Source: Ruthenibacterium sp047030735
GTDB lineage: Bacteria > Bacillota > Clostridia > Oscillospirales > Ruminococcaceae
Direction of reading: 5' to 3'
DNA: 64,000 bases
Assembly: GCA_047030735.1 (NCBI GenBank)
Contig: JBKYIE010000012.1
Span: 51,842 to 115,841, forward strand
Part shown: positions 51,863-60,335 of the stretch, piece after piece
Layout of the letters: every line of letters starts with the position of its first letter
Numbering within the stretch: the first letter of the stretch is position 1
Program-made: the position numbers and the translations under genes
Notes under the pieces: model-generated
The model's database searches: none
Told to the model about the DNA's origin: nothing
Seen by the model: the letters and a program-made list of their open reading frames with translations, nothing else

Positions 51863-51912
51863 ATATCTATTTGATATAAGCATTTTACATTTTTTCCGGA
51901 AGGAATTATACT
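51863..51912 (+). promoter_or_regulatory. LysR-type operator and promoter of the nitroreductase
   Basis: ATATC-TATTT-GATAT (51863-51877), a LysR-like box, lies just upstream of TTTACA (51884-51889), 17 bases, TATACT (51907-51912). Confidence 0.75.
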
Positions 51913-51914
51913 GT

Positions 51915-51946
51915 AGCTGCACCCGAAATGCGGTGCAGCTGCATTT
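51915..51946 (+). terminator. Hairpin in the nitroreductase leader
   Basis: AGCTGCACC pairs with GGTGCAGCT, then GCATTTTT. Its position just after the -10 suggests a 5' leader structure or attenuator, but it may also end LysR transcription. Confidence 0.55.
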
Positions 51947-52017
51947 TTGTGTGCAGCGAAACGGGCGCGCCGCCCACCGGCGGGGGCGCGCCAGAAGCGG
52001 AAAAGGAGGAAAACGGA

Positions 52018-52530
52018 ATGGAATTTTCACAAGTGGCCGCAAACCGGTACTCGTGCAAAAGCTTTGACGGCAGGCCTGTGGAGGCAAAGCAGCTTCAGGC
52101 TATTCTGGAGGCGGGGCGCGCGGCCCCCACGGCCAAAAACCTTCAGGAGCAGCATGTCTATGTGGCGCAGAGCGCGCAGGCGCTTGCAAAAATAGATAAA
52201 GTGACGCCGTGCCGCTATGGGGCAGCCACTGTGCTGGCGGTGGCCTTTGACCGCAGCCGCGTGTTCACCTACCCGGGCGGAAAGCGCGATTCCGGCGCGG
52301 AAGACGCCGCCATTGTGGCGACGCACATGATGCTGGCGGCGGAAAACGAGGGCGTGAACAGCTGCTGGATCAATTTTTTTGACCCGGACGCTGCCGCGAG
52401 GGAGCTGGGCCTGCCGCAGAACGAAGAGCTTTTGATGCTGCTGGACCTTGGCTATGCCGCGCCGGGCGCCGGGCCGCTTGCGCCGCACAGCCAGCGCAAA
52501 GAGCTTTGTGAAACCGTAAGCTATTTGTAA
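52018..52530 (+). CDS. Nitroreductase-family flavoprotein
   Basis: 170 residues from the ATG at 52018 (AAAAGGAGGAAA upstream). NRYSCKSFDGRPVEAKQLQAILEAGRAAPTAKN (in parts) is the FMN-binding N-terminus; DAAIVATHMMLAAENEGVNSCWIN the dimer helix; the end is LGYAAPGAGPLAPHSQRK. It should reduce quinones or nitro compounds with NAD(P)H via FMN. It precedes a flavodoxin gene and follows the LysR operator. Confidence 0.92.
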   Translation: MEFSQVAANRYSCKSFDGRPVEAKQLQAILEAGRAAPTAKNLQEQHVYVAQSAQALAKIDKVTPCRYGAATVLAVAFDRSRVFTYPGGKRDSGAEDAAIVATHMMLAAENEGVNSCWINFFDPDAAARELGLPQNEELLMLLDLGYAAPGAGPLAPHSQRKELCETVSYL

Positions 52531-52546
52531 AAACGGAGGGACATGC

Positions 52547-53020
52547 ATGGAAAAGACACTGGTCGCTTATTTTTCTGCCAGCGGCGTGACCGCAAAGCTG
52601 GCAAAGACGCTGGCGCAGGCCATTGGGGCGGACCTTTTTGAAATAAAGCCGGAAACGCCCTATACGGATGCAGATTTGAACTGGAATAACCCGAAAAGCC
52701 GCAGCAGCGTGGAGATGAACGATGAAGCGTCCCGCCCGGGCATTGCAGGCAGGGTGGAAAAAATGGCACAGTACAGCCGCGTGTTCGTGGGCTTCCCAAT
52801 CTGGTGGTACGTTGCCCCCGCCATCATCAACACTTTTCTGGAGCAGTACGACCTTACAGGCAAGCGCGTGATTCCCTTTGCCACCTCAGGCATGAGCGGC
52901 ATGGGCGGCACAAACCGCCGCCTGGCGCCCTCCTGCAAAGGCGCAGAGCTTTGCGAAAGTAGGCGCTTTGACAGCCAAACGGGGGCGGCGCAGCTGAAAA
53001 GCTGGGCGGACGCCTTCTGA
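52547..53020 (+). CDS. Flavodoxin-type protein
   Basis: 157 residues. The FMN-phosphate loop YFSASGVTAKLAKTLA lies at the start; VFVGFPIWWYVAPAIINTFLE and FATSGMSGMGG contact the flavin. It likely carries electrons to or from the nitroreductase encoded 16 bp upstream. An intergenic repeat begins about 10 bases after its stop. Confidence 0.92.
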   Translation: MEKTLVAYFSASGVTAKLAKTLAQAIGADLFEIKPETPYTDADLNWNNPKSRSSVEMNDEASRPGIAGRVEKMAQYSRVFVGFPIWWYVAPAIINTFLEQYDLTGKRVIPFATSGMSGMGGTNRRLAPSCKGAELCESRRFDSQTGAAQLKSWADAF

Positions 53021-53030
53021 AAAACAGTCA

Positions 53031-53233
53031 GGCCCCCGGCAAAGCCTGGGGCCTGCGTAAGCCCTGGAAGGGCATACTGCCGGCAAGCCTCTCAGGAGGC
53101 ACTGAATACTCTGCCTCCTGCATCACTTGCCATGCCCCCGTAAACGGGGTTCTTCCCGCTGCGTGCGGCATCTTTTGGGCGTTGAATACCACCTCGCTTC
53201 GCTCGGAGCTGGCAGCGAAAGCTTTTTTACACT
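53031..53233 (-). repeat. Palindromic intergenic repeat, copy 4 (reverse)
   Basis: The reverse complement of the copy at 42211: CCCCCGGCAAAGCCTGGGG, TGCGTAAGCCC, GGGCATACTGCCGGCAAGCC, GGAGGCACTGAATACTCT, TGCATCACTTGCC, CCCCGTAAACGGGG, CTTCCCGCTGCGTGC, CTCGCTTCGCTCGGAGC, GGCAGCGAAAGC. A second copy follows head to tail. Confidence 0.88.
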
Positions 53234-53552
53234 CCCCAGCAAAGCCTGGGGCCTGCGTAAGCCATGGAAGGGCATACTGCCGGCAAGCCTCTCAGGAGGC
53301 ACTGAATACTCTGCCGCCTGCATCACTTGCCATGTCCCCCGTAAACGGGGTTCTTCCCGCTGTGTGCGGCATCTTTTGGGCGTTGAATACCACCTCGCTT
53401 CGCTCGGAGCTGGCAGCGNNNNNNNNNNNNNNNNNNNNNNNNNNNNNNNNNNNNNNNNNNNNNNNNNNNNNNNNNNNNNNNNNNNNNNNNNNNNNNNNNN
53501 NNNNNNNNNNNNNNNNNNAAAGCCCTTTTTACTCTCCACGGCACAGCCGCGG
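53234..53552 (-). repeat. Palindromic intergenic repeat, copy 5 (reverse, with gap)
   Basis: It repeats copy 4 nearly base for base up to 53418, then runs into the N stretch, then resumes with AAAGCCCTTTTTACTCTCC and CGGCACAGCCGCGG. The real number of tandem copies is hidden by the gap. Confidence 0.85.
53419..53518. other. Assembly gap (100 N)
   Basis: Exactly 100 N, a conventional placeholder for a scaffold join. It lies inside a tandem repeat. Confidence 0.99.
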
Positions 53553-53584
53553 CTTGTCGTTGTGCGAAAGCAGCAAAAACAAAG

Positions 53585-53630
53585 CGCCCCGCGGCGCGTC
53601 CTGAAAAAAGGACGCGCCGCGGGGCGTTTT
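53585..53630. terminator. Bidirectional terminator, flavodoxin / HAD gene
   Basis: CGCCCCGCGGCGCGTCC pairs with GGACGCGCCGCGGGGCG around TGAAAAAA, then TTTT. A perfect 17-bp stem between convergent transcripts. Confidence 0.85.
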
Positions 53631-53658
53631 ATGCAGGAGGCGGCCTGCCTCTGAGGCT

Positions 53659-54297
53659 TTACATATCCAGCAGGCTGCGCAAGTCGTCTATCACCGGCGC
53701 GCCGGCGGCGGCCAGCTTTTCGCGCGGCTGGTGGCCGCCCGAAAACAGCACGCAGCGGATGCCCAGCGCGTTTGCCACCTCAAGGTCGTGGTCTGTGTCG
53801 CCCACCATCACGGCGTTCTCTTTTTCAAGGCCGCTTGCAGCAAGCCAGGCAAGGCCGCGCTGCACCTTGCTGCGGCCGTAGAAATCGGTAAGGCCCAGCA
53901 CTTCTTCAAAATAGCCCGTAAGGCCGAAGTGGGCAAGCTGTTCGTTCAGCATGCCCTGCTCGGACGCCGACAGCACCACCTGCCGCGCGCCGCGCGCCTT
54001 CAGCGCCGCCAGCACCTGCTGCGCGTGCGGCTGCAGGGGACATTCCAGCAGGCGGGCAGGGTAAAGCTGCATGTATTCCGCCGCAAGCTGACGGTAAGAG
54101 CAGCGGGAAAAATCGAACCCGGCGTCTTTATAATACTCCTCTATGGGAAAGCGGAACACACGCCTATATTCCTCCACGCCGCCCAGCGGCGCGTGGCCAT
54201 GGCGCTGAAGCTGGCTGTTCAGAAGCTGGCTGCAAAGCGCCACGTCGTTTACCAGCGTGCCGTTCCAGTCCCATAAAAAGATGCCGGGGGCGTTCAT
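53659..54297 (-). CDS. HAD-family phosphatase, phosphoglycolate phosphatase-like
   Basis: 212 residues. Motif I FLWDWNGTLVND (DxNGT-type), motif II VVLSASEQ, Lys in RSKVQRGL, motif IV MVGDTDHDLEVANALG. A helical cap lies between motifs I and II (C1 type). It could serve as a phosphoglycolate or similar small-phosphate phosphatase. It starts 6 bp after queT on the same strand and may share the riboswitch-controlled transcript. Confidence 0.88.
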   Translation of the reverse strand: MNAPGIFLWDWNGTLVNDVALCSQLLNSQLQRHGHAPLGGVEEYRRVFRFPIEEYYKDAGFDFSRCSYRQLAAEYMQLYPARLLECPLQPHAQQVLAALKARGARQVVLSASEQGMLNEQLAHFGLTGYFEEVLGLTDFYGRSKVQRGLAWLAASGLEKENAVMVGDTDHDLEVANALGIRCVLFSGGHQPREKLAAAGAPVIDDLRSLLDM

Positions 54298-54303
54298 AGC
54301 ATG

Positions 54304-54720
54304 TCACTCCTCAAACCATTGCTTCAAAAGGGGGCTTTTTTCCACCGTGCGCACCAGCACAAGCCCCAGCCCGCCCGCGCACACAGCCTGCCCGATGCCC
54401 ACCGTGAGCATATTGAACAGCAGCATGGGCAGGCCCTTTGTGCGCACATGGCGCAGCCTGCGCGTGGCCAGGGCGGCCGCCAGTGTGGCCAGCGTGCCGA
54501 ACAGCATGTCCCACGGGCTCATGCTGAACAGGTTTGACAAAAAGCAGCCCACCGTCACAGCCCAGACGGCGTCCGGCGTGAAGATGGGAAGCAGCGTGAG
54601 CGCCTCGCTGACGCGGAACTGCACCGGACCGTAGGCAAGCGGCTGCTGCACAAGGCACAGGGCTACATAGATGCCGGCGATCAGCGCGGCGCGGACAAGG
54701 CGTTTTGTATTGTGTTTCAT
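54304..54720 (-). CDS. queT: QueT-family queuosine-precursor transporter
   Basis: 138 residues, hydrophobic, with about five membrane segments (AALIAGIYVALCLVQQPLAYGPVQFRVSEALTLLP in parts is the family signature). QueT proteins are S-components of ECF transporters that import queuosine precursors. The class-III preQ1 riboswitch immediately upstream, with its site GGAG ten bases from the ATG, supports this strongly. Slightly short for the family. Confidence 0.92.
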   Translation of the reverse strand: MKHNTKRLVRAALIAGIYVALCLVQQPLAYGPVQFRVSEALTLLPIFTPDAVWAVTVGCFLSNLFSMSPWDMLFGTLATLAAALATRRLRHVRTKGLPMLLFNMLTVGIGQAVCAGGLGLVLVRTVEKSPLLKQWFEE

Positions 54721-54730
54721 AAAAGGTACA

Positions 54731-54824
54731 CTCCGGCGATAAGATTTTGGCCCTGCGGCCTCGCCAAACCGCAGGGGTGCCCGCGCCCGCAGGGCGCGGT
54801 GGGCACAAAATCGGTAAGTTGCCC
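54731..54824 (-). ncRNA. Class-III preQ1 riboswitch
   Basis: On the - strand the RNA begins GGGCAACTTACCGATTTTG (54824 down), with the CAACTTA-GATTTT element, a GTGCCCACC strand, a GC-rich arm (CGCGCCC/GGGCGCG), a second arm (CCCTGCGG/CCGCAGGG), then CCAAAATC and TATCGCCGGAG (54731-54741). This order agrees with the preQ1-III aptamer described from Faecalibacterium prausnitzii. The last GGAG is the queT ribosome site, so ligand binding should reduce translation. Confidence 0.9.
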
Positions 54825-54833
54825 AGCGAGGCT

Positions 54834-54842
54834 ATTATAGCA
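54834..54842 (-). promoter_or_regulatory. Extended -10 promoter of queT
   Basis: On the - strand TGCTATAAT, an extended -10, about ten bases before the aptamer. A TTGACA lies only 8 bases upstream of it, too close to be the -35. Confidence 0.7.
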
Positions 54843-54927
54843 CACCGTGTCAAGTGCCCCTGTGGAAACCCGGCTGCCGCCGGGGGGCGCATATCTGCCC
54901 CGGCGGCAGCCGGCCTTAATACCGCAC

Positions 54928-54956
54928 TTGCACGTTGGCGCCGGGCAAGGTATAAT
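54928..54956 (+). promoter_or_regulatory. Promoter of azlCD
   Basis: TTGCAC (54928-54933), 17 bases, TATAAT (54951-54956), about 115 bases before azlC. With the riboswitch and its promoter it accounts for the 351-bp gap 54721-55071. Confidence 0.75.
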
Positions 54957-55071
54957 ATATTTTGCCGCCGCGCGCAGGGCGCCCTGCTTTGGGCTTTGCA
55001 CGCGGCTGCCGCAGGGGGAAATGCTTTGCCGGCCGCCGGGCGGCAGCCGGCCAGGCGGGGAGGGATGCCGG

Positions 55072-55770
55072 ATGAGGGAAAAGCTGTGGCGTGCAGCCTT
55101 TGCCCAAACGCTGCCCGTGCTGGCGGGCTATCTGTTTTTGGGGTTTGCCTACGGCGTGCTGATGCGCCATGCGGGCTTTTCGCCGCTGTGGGCCGTGGGC
55201 ATGAGCATTTTCGTGTACGCGGGCAGCATGCAGTATGCGGCCGTGCCCGTTCTGACGGGCGCGTTCGACCCGGTGGGCGCCCTTTTGCTCAGCATCATGG
55301 TAAACGCGCGGCACATGTTTTACGGCGTCTCCATGCTGGGCAGATACCGCAGGGCCGGGAGGTGGGCCCCATACCTTATTTTCTCGCTGACGGACGAGAC
55401 CTTCAGCGTGAACGTGGCGGCAAAGGTGCCGCAGGGCGTGGATGAAACGGCCTTTTACGCGGCCGCCAGCGCGCTGGACCATGCCTACTGGGTGGGCGCC
55501 ACGCTGCTGGGGGCTGTGCTGGGCGGCGTGCTGACGCTGGAGGTGAAGGGCATCGAATTTGTGATGACGGCCCTGTTTGTCACCATCTTCACCGACCAGT
55601 GGCTGAACGCAAAGCGCCACGGGCCCGCGCTTTTGGGCCTTATGGGCGCGGCGGTGTGCCTGGCTGTGTTCGGGGCGGCGAATTTTATGCTGCCTGCCAT
55701 GGCGCTCATTGCGGGCGCCCTGCTCATCTGGCGCAGCGTAAACGGCGGGGCAAAGGGGGCGGCGGCATGA
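55072..55770 (+). CDS. azlC: AzlC-family branched-chain amino-acid exporter, large subunit
   Basis: 232 residues from the ATG at 55072 (GGGGAGGG upstream). It shows FAQTLPVLAGYLFLGFAYGVLM, FVYAGSMQYAAV and NARHMFYGVSML, the family signatures, in a protein with about seven membrane segments. AzlCD exports branched-chain amino acids or their analogues. Overlaps azlD by four bases. Confidence 0.95.
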   Translation: MREKLWRAAFAQTLPVLAGYLFLGFAYGVLMRHAGFSPLWAVGMSIFVYAGSMQYAAVPVLTGAFDPVGALLLSIMVNARHMFYGVSMLGRYRRAGRWAPYLIFSLTDETFSVNVAAKVPQGVDETAFYAAASALDHAYWVGATLLGAVLGGVLTLEVKGIEFVMTALFVTIFTDQWLNAKRHGPALLGLMGAAVCLAVFGAANFMLPAMALIAGALLIWRSVNGGAKGAAA

Positions 55771-56096
55771 CGGCGGTGCAGTGCCTTATCACGGCGGCGG
55801 CCATCATGCTGGGCACCATGGCCACGCGCTTTGCGCCCTTTGTGCTGCTGCCGAAAAACAGGCCCGTGCCCAGGCTGGTGGAATATCTGGGGAACACGCT
55901 GCCCTATGCCGCCATGGGCCTTCTGGTGGTGTACTGCCTGAAGGACGTGGCCTGGCTGTCCGGCGCGCACGGCGCGCCGGAGCTTATTTCCATTGCGCTT
56001 ACGGCGGGGCTGCATGTGTGGCGGCGCAACACGCTTGTCAGCATTGCGGCGGGCACTGTGTGCTATATGCTGCTGGTGCAGGCTGTGTTCGTGTGA
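55767..56096 (+). CDS. azlD: AzlD-family branched-chain amino-acid exporter, small subunit
   Basis: 109 residues from the ATG at 55767 overlapping the azlC stop (ATGA). About four membrane segments, with GTMATRFAPFVLLPK, YLGNTLPYAAMGLLVVYC and LHVWRRNTLVSI, all typical of AzlD. It forms a complex with AzlC. Confidence 0.95.
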   Translation: MTAVQCLITAAAIMLGTMATRFAPFVLLPKNRPVPRLVEYLGNTLPYAAMGLLVVYCLKDVAWLSGAHGAPELISIALTAGLHVWRRNTLVSIAAGTVCYMLLVQAVFV

Positions 56097-56182
56097 GGCG
56101 CGCGGCACAGCTTTGTGCCGCCTGCGTGTAGTGTGCGCGGGGGCTGGCTCGTTGTAAGGGGTGAAGAAGGAGTGATCACCCC

Positions 56183-58588
56183 ATGCAGCACAAAAGCCCC
56201 GAGGCCGGCAGCGCGCTGTGCGAGGCGCGCCCGGAATACGGCCTGTCCTGCGAAGAGGCTGCGGCGCGCGCCGCAGCCGGCCTTGCAAACGAGGCGCCGA
56301 AGCCCCTGACGAAAACTGCCGGGCGCATCGTGCGCGACAACCTGTTCACGTTTTTCAACCTTGTGTTTCTGGCGCTGGCCGCCTGCTGTGTGGCCGTGGG
56401 CGCATACCGCGACACGCTGTTTCTGGGCATCGTGGTTATCAACGCGCTCATCGGCATCGTGCAGGAACTTCGCGTGAAGCACACGCTGGATTCCATCGCC
56501 CTGCTGGAGCAGCGGCCCGTGCAGGCCGTGCGCGGCGGCAGGGTGACGCCCGTGCCGCCGCACGAGCTTGTGCTGGGCGACATTGTGGTGCTGAACGCAG
56601 GCTGCCAGGTGCCTGCGGACGCCGAGCTGTGTACCGGCGCGGCCGAAGTGAACGAGGCGCTGCTGACGGGCTAGGCAGATAACGTGCGCAAGCGCCCGGG
56701 CGACGCGCTGCTTTCGGGCAGCTTTCTCTCGGCCGGGCAGTGCCGCGCAAGGCTTACCGCCGTGGGCAGGGACTGCTGGGCCGCCCGGCTTTCGCAGGAG
56801 GCAAAGCGCGATAAAAAGCAGCGCTCGGCCATTATGTCCGCGCTGGACGGCTGGCTGAAGCTGGTGGGCTTTTTTATCGTGCCGCTGGGCGCGGCCATGC
56901 TGGTGCGCCAGCTCACGCTGGACGGCGCCACCTTCGGCTATGCCGTCACCAGCACGGTGGCTGCGCTGGTGGGCATGATTCCGGAGGGGCTTTACCTGCT
57001 TACAAGCATCGCGCTGGCGCTGGGCGTTCTGCGGCTTGCAAAGCGGCGCACGCTGGCGCATGAGTTATCCTGCATCGAGGCGCTGGCGCGCATCGACACA
57101 TTGTGCATTGACAAAACTGGTACCATTACTACGGGAAATATGCGTCTGGAGCAGGTGTGCCCGGCGGACGGGCGCCAGCCCGCGGCAGCGCGCGAGGCGC
57201 TGGCCGCCTTTGCCGCGGCGCAGACCTCTCAAAACGCCACGGCCTGTGCCCTGCGCGCCGCTTTGCCCGAGGCGCCGCGCTGGGACGTTGCGCGCGAGGT
57301 GCCCTTTTCCTCCGAGCGGAAATACTCCGCCGTCGTGCTGGAAAACGGCCAGTGCTGGGCCCTGGGCGCCCCGGAGAAGGTGCTGGGCGCCCCGTGCGGG
57401 GACGAAGCCGTAAACGGCCTTTTGCGCCAAGGCCTGCGCGTTTTGTGCCTGGCGCGCGCAGGCGGCGCCGGCGAAGACGGCGCCCTGCTGGGCCCCGTTC
57501 AGCCCGTGTGCTGGGCCGTGCTGCGCGACGAGCTTCGGCCCGACGCGCAGGCCACGCTCTCTTATTTCGAACGGCAGGGCGTGACGGTGAAGGTGATATC
57601 GGGCGACAATGCGCAAAGCGCCGCGCGCGTGGCGCAGAGCGCAGGCATTGCCGGGGCGCAGAATTTTCTGGACTGCGCGCCCCTGCCCGAGGATGCAGAT
57701 TTCGGCCCGTATTGCGAAGAGACGGCGGTGTTCGGCCGCGTGAGCCCGCGGCACAAGCAGGCCATCATCCGGGCCCTGCAGGCAAAGGGGCACCGGGTGG
57801 CCATGGTGGGCGACGGCGTGAACGATGTGCTGGCACTGAAGCAGGCCGATTGCAGCGTGGCCATGGCGGGCGGCAGCGACGCCGCGGGCCAGACGGCCCA
57901 GCTCGTGCTGCTGGACGCGCAGTTTTCCGCCATGCCGCACATCGTGCGCGAGGGCAGGCGCGTCATTGCAAATATTTCGCGCTCGGCCTCGCTGTTCCTT
58001 GTGAAGAACATCTTCTCGTTTCTGCTTTCGGCCATTCTGCTTGTGTGGGCCATGCCCTACCCGCTGCTGCCGGGGCAGATCAGCCTCATCAGCGGCGTGC
58101 TCATAGGGCTGCCGTCGTTCCTGCTCACGTTCGAGCGCTCGGACGTGCGCGCGAAGGGCCATTTCCTTCGCAATGCGCTGCTGAACGCGCTGCCCGGCGG
58201 GCTTTGCGGCACGCTGTTCCTTCTGGGCACGTCCGCCCTAGGCGGGGCGCTGGGCCTGCCGCAGGGGCAGATTTCGTCTGTGTGCACGCTGCTGGCCGGT
58301 GTGACGGGGCTGTGCGTGGTGTTCTTTCTGTGCTGGCCGCTCACAAAGCTGCGCGCCGCTGTCATGGCGCTGACGGCGGCCTGCTTTTACGGGGCCACGG
58401 CCTTTTTTCCGTGGATGTTCAGCATTGAGACGCTTTCGGCGCGCGCCTGGGCCCTCACCTGCGGGCTGGGGGCCGCGGTGCCTGTGGTGATGGGCTGCCT
58501 TGTGTTTGCGGTGAGCTTTCTCAAAAGGCGCCTTGCGAAGAAGGAGGAAACAGAGTATGGCAGTGTGCGTCCTGATACCGGCATATGA
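56183..58588 (+). pseudogene. Cation-transporting P-type ATPase, interrupted by an in-frame amber codon
   Basis: One continuous frame of 802 codons broken by TAG at 56672-56674 (codon 164). Before it: the N-terminal actuator part and two membrane helices, ending EVNEALLTG. After it: ADNVRKRPGD. Relatives read LTGESxxVxKxxGD here, so the stop replaces the actuator Glu; GAG to TAG is one base. The rest is intact: MIPEGLYLLTS in M4, phospho-Asp in CIDKTGTITTG (near codon 310), MVGDGVNDVLALKQAD, and C-terminal helices. The PEGL motif suggests a Ca2+-type (CtpE-like) pump. Full function needs readthrough or the call is a sequencing error. Confidence 0.85.
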
Positions 58589-59627
58589 GCCGGAGGAACG
58601 CTTTGCGGAATATGCCGCGCTGTGCGCACAGCGCGGCCCGCTGGTCGTCGTGGACGACGGCAGCGGGCCCAAATTTGCCCCTGTATTCGAAAAGATAGCA
58701 GCCCTGCCGGGCTGCACCGTGCTGCATCACGAGCAGAACAAAGGCAAGGGCGCGGCGCTGAAAACGGGCTTTGCCCATATTTTGCGCTTTATGGCAGACT
58801 GCGAGGGCGTGGTTACGGCAGACTGCGACGGCCAGCACGCCCTGCAGGACGTGCAGCGCCTGTGTGCCGCCGTGCTGGAGCAGCCGCAGGCCCTGAGCCT
58901 TGGCTGCCGCCATTTCGGCCCTGAGACGCCGCGCCGCAGCATGGCGGGCAACCGCGCCACCAGCACGGCCATGCGCGTTTTGTACGGCATAGAGCTGGAG
59001 GACACCCAGACGGGCCTGCGCGGCATTCCGCGCGGCCTGCTGGAGGAGGTGGCCTCCCTGCAGGGCCAGCGCTATGAGTACGAGCTGGAGATGCTTTTGT
59101 GGGCCAAGCGCAAGGGCGTGCCCATGAACGTGCTTGCCATAGAGACGCGCTATTTCGACAATAATTCCGGCAGCCACTACGACACAGTAAAGGACAGCCT
59201 GCGCATCTGCGTTCCGCTTTTGCGCGGGCTTGCGCAGTATATGGCGGCGGGCGCGGCCAGCGCCGTGGTGGACGTGGCGGCCTATGGCCTGCTGGTAAGC
59301 TTTGTGTTCGGCGGGCTGAGCCTGGTAGACAGGCTTATGATATCGGCTGTGCTGGCGCGCATTCTCTCCTCGCTGTTCAACTACCTGTGCAACCGCCGCC
59401 TGCCCCAAATGCAGCGCAAGGCCTTCTGGCCCACGGCGGCGCGCTATTATGTGCTGTGGGTGTTCCAGCTTGCGGGCAGCGTGCTGGGCACCTGGGCGCT
59501 GTGCGCGGCCTTCGATGCGAACGAGCTGCTGGCCAAATATGCCGTGGACATTCTGCTCAGCCTGCTCAGCTATCAGGTGCAGCTGCGCTGGGTGTTCGGC
59601 GGGAAAGGGGAGAAGGCGGATGTATAG
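58557..59627 (+). CDS. GT2 glycosyltransferase fused to a GtrA-like membrane domain
   Basis: 356 residues from the ATG at 58557 (AAGGAGGAAA upstream), overlapping the ATPase gene by 32 bases. The GT-A domain (1-220) has CVLIPAYEPEERFA, LVVVDDGSG, NKGKGAALKTGF and TADCDGQHALQDV (DxD-like), like dolichol-phosphate sugar synthases. The C-terminal 115 residues are a four-helix GtrA-type domain (AAGAASAVVDVAAYGLLVSF, FNYLCNRRL). Together they would make and flip a lipid-linked sugar for surface polymers. Confidence 0.9.
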   Translation: MAVCVLIPAYEPEERFAEYAALCAQRGPLVVVDDGSGPKFAPVFEKIAALPGCTVLHHEQNKGKGAALKTGFAHILRFMADCEGVVTADCDGQHALQDVQRLCAAVLEQPQALSLGCRHFGPETPRRSMAGNRATSTAMRVLYGIELEDTQTGLRGIPRGLLEEVASLQGQRYEYELEMLLWAKRKGVPMNVLAIETRYFDNNSGSHYDTVKDSLRICVPLLRGLAQYMAAGAASAVVDVAAYGLLVSFVFGGLSLVDRLMISAVLARILSSLFNYLCNRRLPQMQRKAFWPTAARYYVLWVFQLAGSVLGTWALCAAFDANELLAKYAVDILLSLLSYQVQLRWVFGGKGEKADV

Positions 59628-60318
59628 CCGCACGGTGCGCGTGCTGCGCGCCTTGTTCCGGCTGGAGGGCTGGCGCGCGCAGGGCACGCCGGCCCCGGCT
59701 CCGGCGGTGTATGTGGTGCATCATCAGAATATGGCGGGGCCCATTCGCGCCGTGGCGCACCTTCCTGTGGAGGGGCATATCTGGGCGCTTGTGCCCTTCT
59801 GCGATGCAAAGGCGTGCTTTGCGCAGTATTACGGCTATACCTTCACAAAGCGGTTCGGCATGCCGGGGCCGCTTGCCTTTGTGTGCGCAAAGCTTGTCTC
59901 CGGCGCAGTAAGCGGCATTGTGCGCGGGTGCGGGGCCATTCCGGTGCACCGCGGCAGCCGCGATATTGTAGAGACCATGCGCCTTTCCCAGCAGGCGCTG
60001 GAAAAGGGCGAGAACATCATTCTCTGCCCGGATGTAGATTACGCCAGCAGCGCGGCCGAGATAGGCGCGGTATACGAGGGCTTTCTGCACCTGGAAAAGA
60101 CGTACCACCGCGCCACGGGCGGCCACCTTGCCTTTGTGCCGGTGGGCCTGCATGCGCCCACAAAGCGCGTGCGTATGGGCGAGGCCATCCGCTTTGATGA
60201 CGGTGTGCCCTTTGCGCGCCAGAAGGCGCAGGTGGCGCTGCGCCTGCGGCAGGCCATTACCGCGCTGTGCACACAGCCCGAATTTCCGCAGCAAAGCAGC
60301 GAAAGCAGTTGCATATAG
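59620..60318 (+). CDS. PlsC-like lysophospholipid acyltransferase family protein
   Basis: 232 residues from the ATG at 59620, overlapping the GT gene by 8 bases. GCGAIPVHRGSRDIVETMRLSQQALEKGENIILCPDVDY resembles the PlsC core (motifs II-III; IxVxR then CPD in place of FPEG). At motif I, HHQNMAG stands where HxxxxD is expected, so the catalytic His-Asp pair is not typical. It may be a divergent acyltransferase acting with the lipid-linked sugar enzyme next to it. Confidence 0.72.
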   Translation: MYSRTVRVLRALFRLEGWRAQGTPAPAPAVYVVHHQNMAGPIRAVAHLPVEGHIWALVPFCDAKACFAQYYGYTFTKRFGMPGPLAFVCAKLVSGAVSGIVRGCGAIPVHRGSRDIVETMRLSQQALEKGENIILCPDVDYASSAAEIGAVYEGFLHLEKTYHRATGGHLAFVPVGLHAPTKRVRMGEAIRFDDGVPFARQKAQVALRLRQAITALCTQPEFPQQSSESSCI

Positions 60319-60335
60319 GGAAAAGGTGTGCTATT

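Noticed and set aside
53127..53654. Long frames through the tandem repeats, similar to frames at 26770, 42192 and 61136
   Set aside because: The shared peptide strings come from the repeat DNA itself. They occur in several frames and orientations, with no consistent start or ribosome site, and one crosses the N gap.
54848..54853. TTGACA as the -35 of the queT promoter
   Set aside because: It is only 8 bases from the TATAAT; the extended -10 explains the promoter better.
56183..58588. General TAG recoding as the explanation of the ATPase amber codon
   Set aside because: Other genes here end normally at TAG (dprA, the GNAT gene, the GT2-GtrA gene), and no suppressor tRNA gene is seen in the window.
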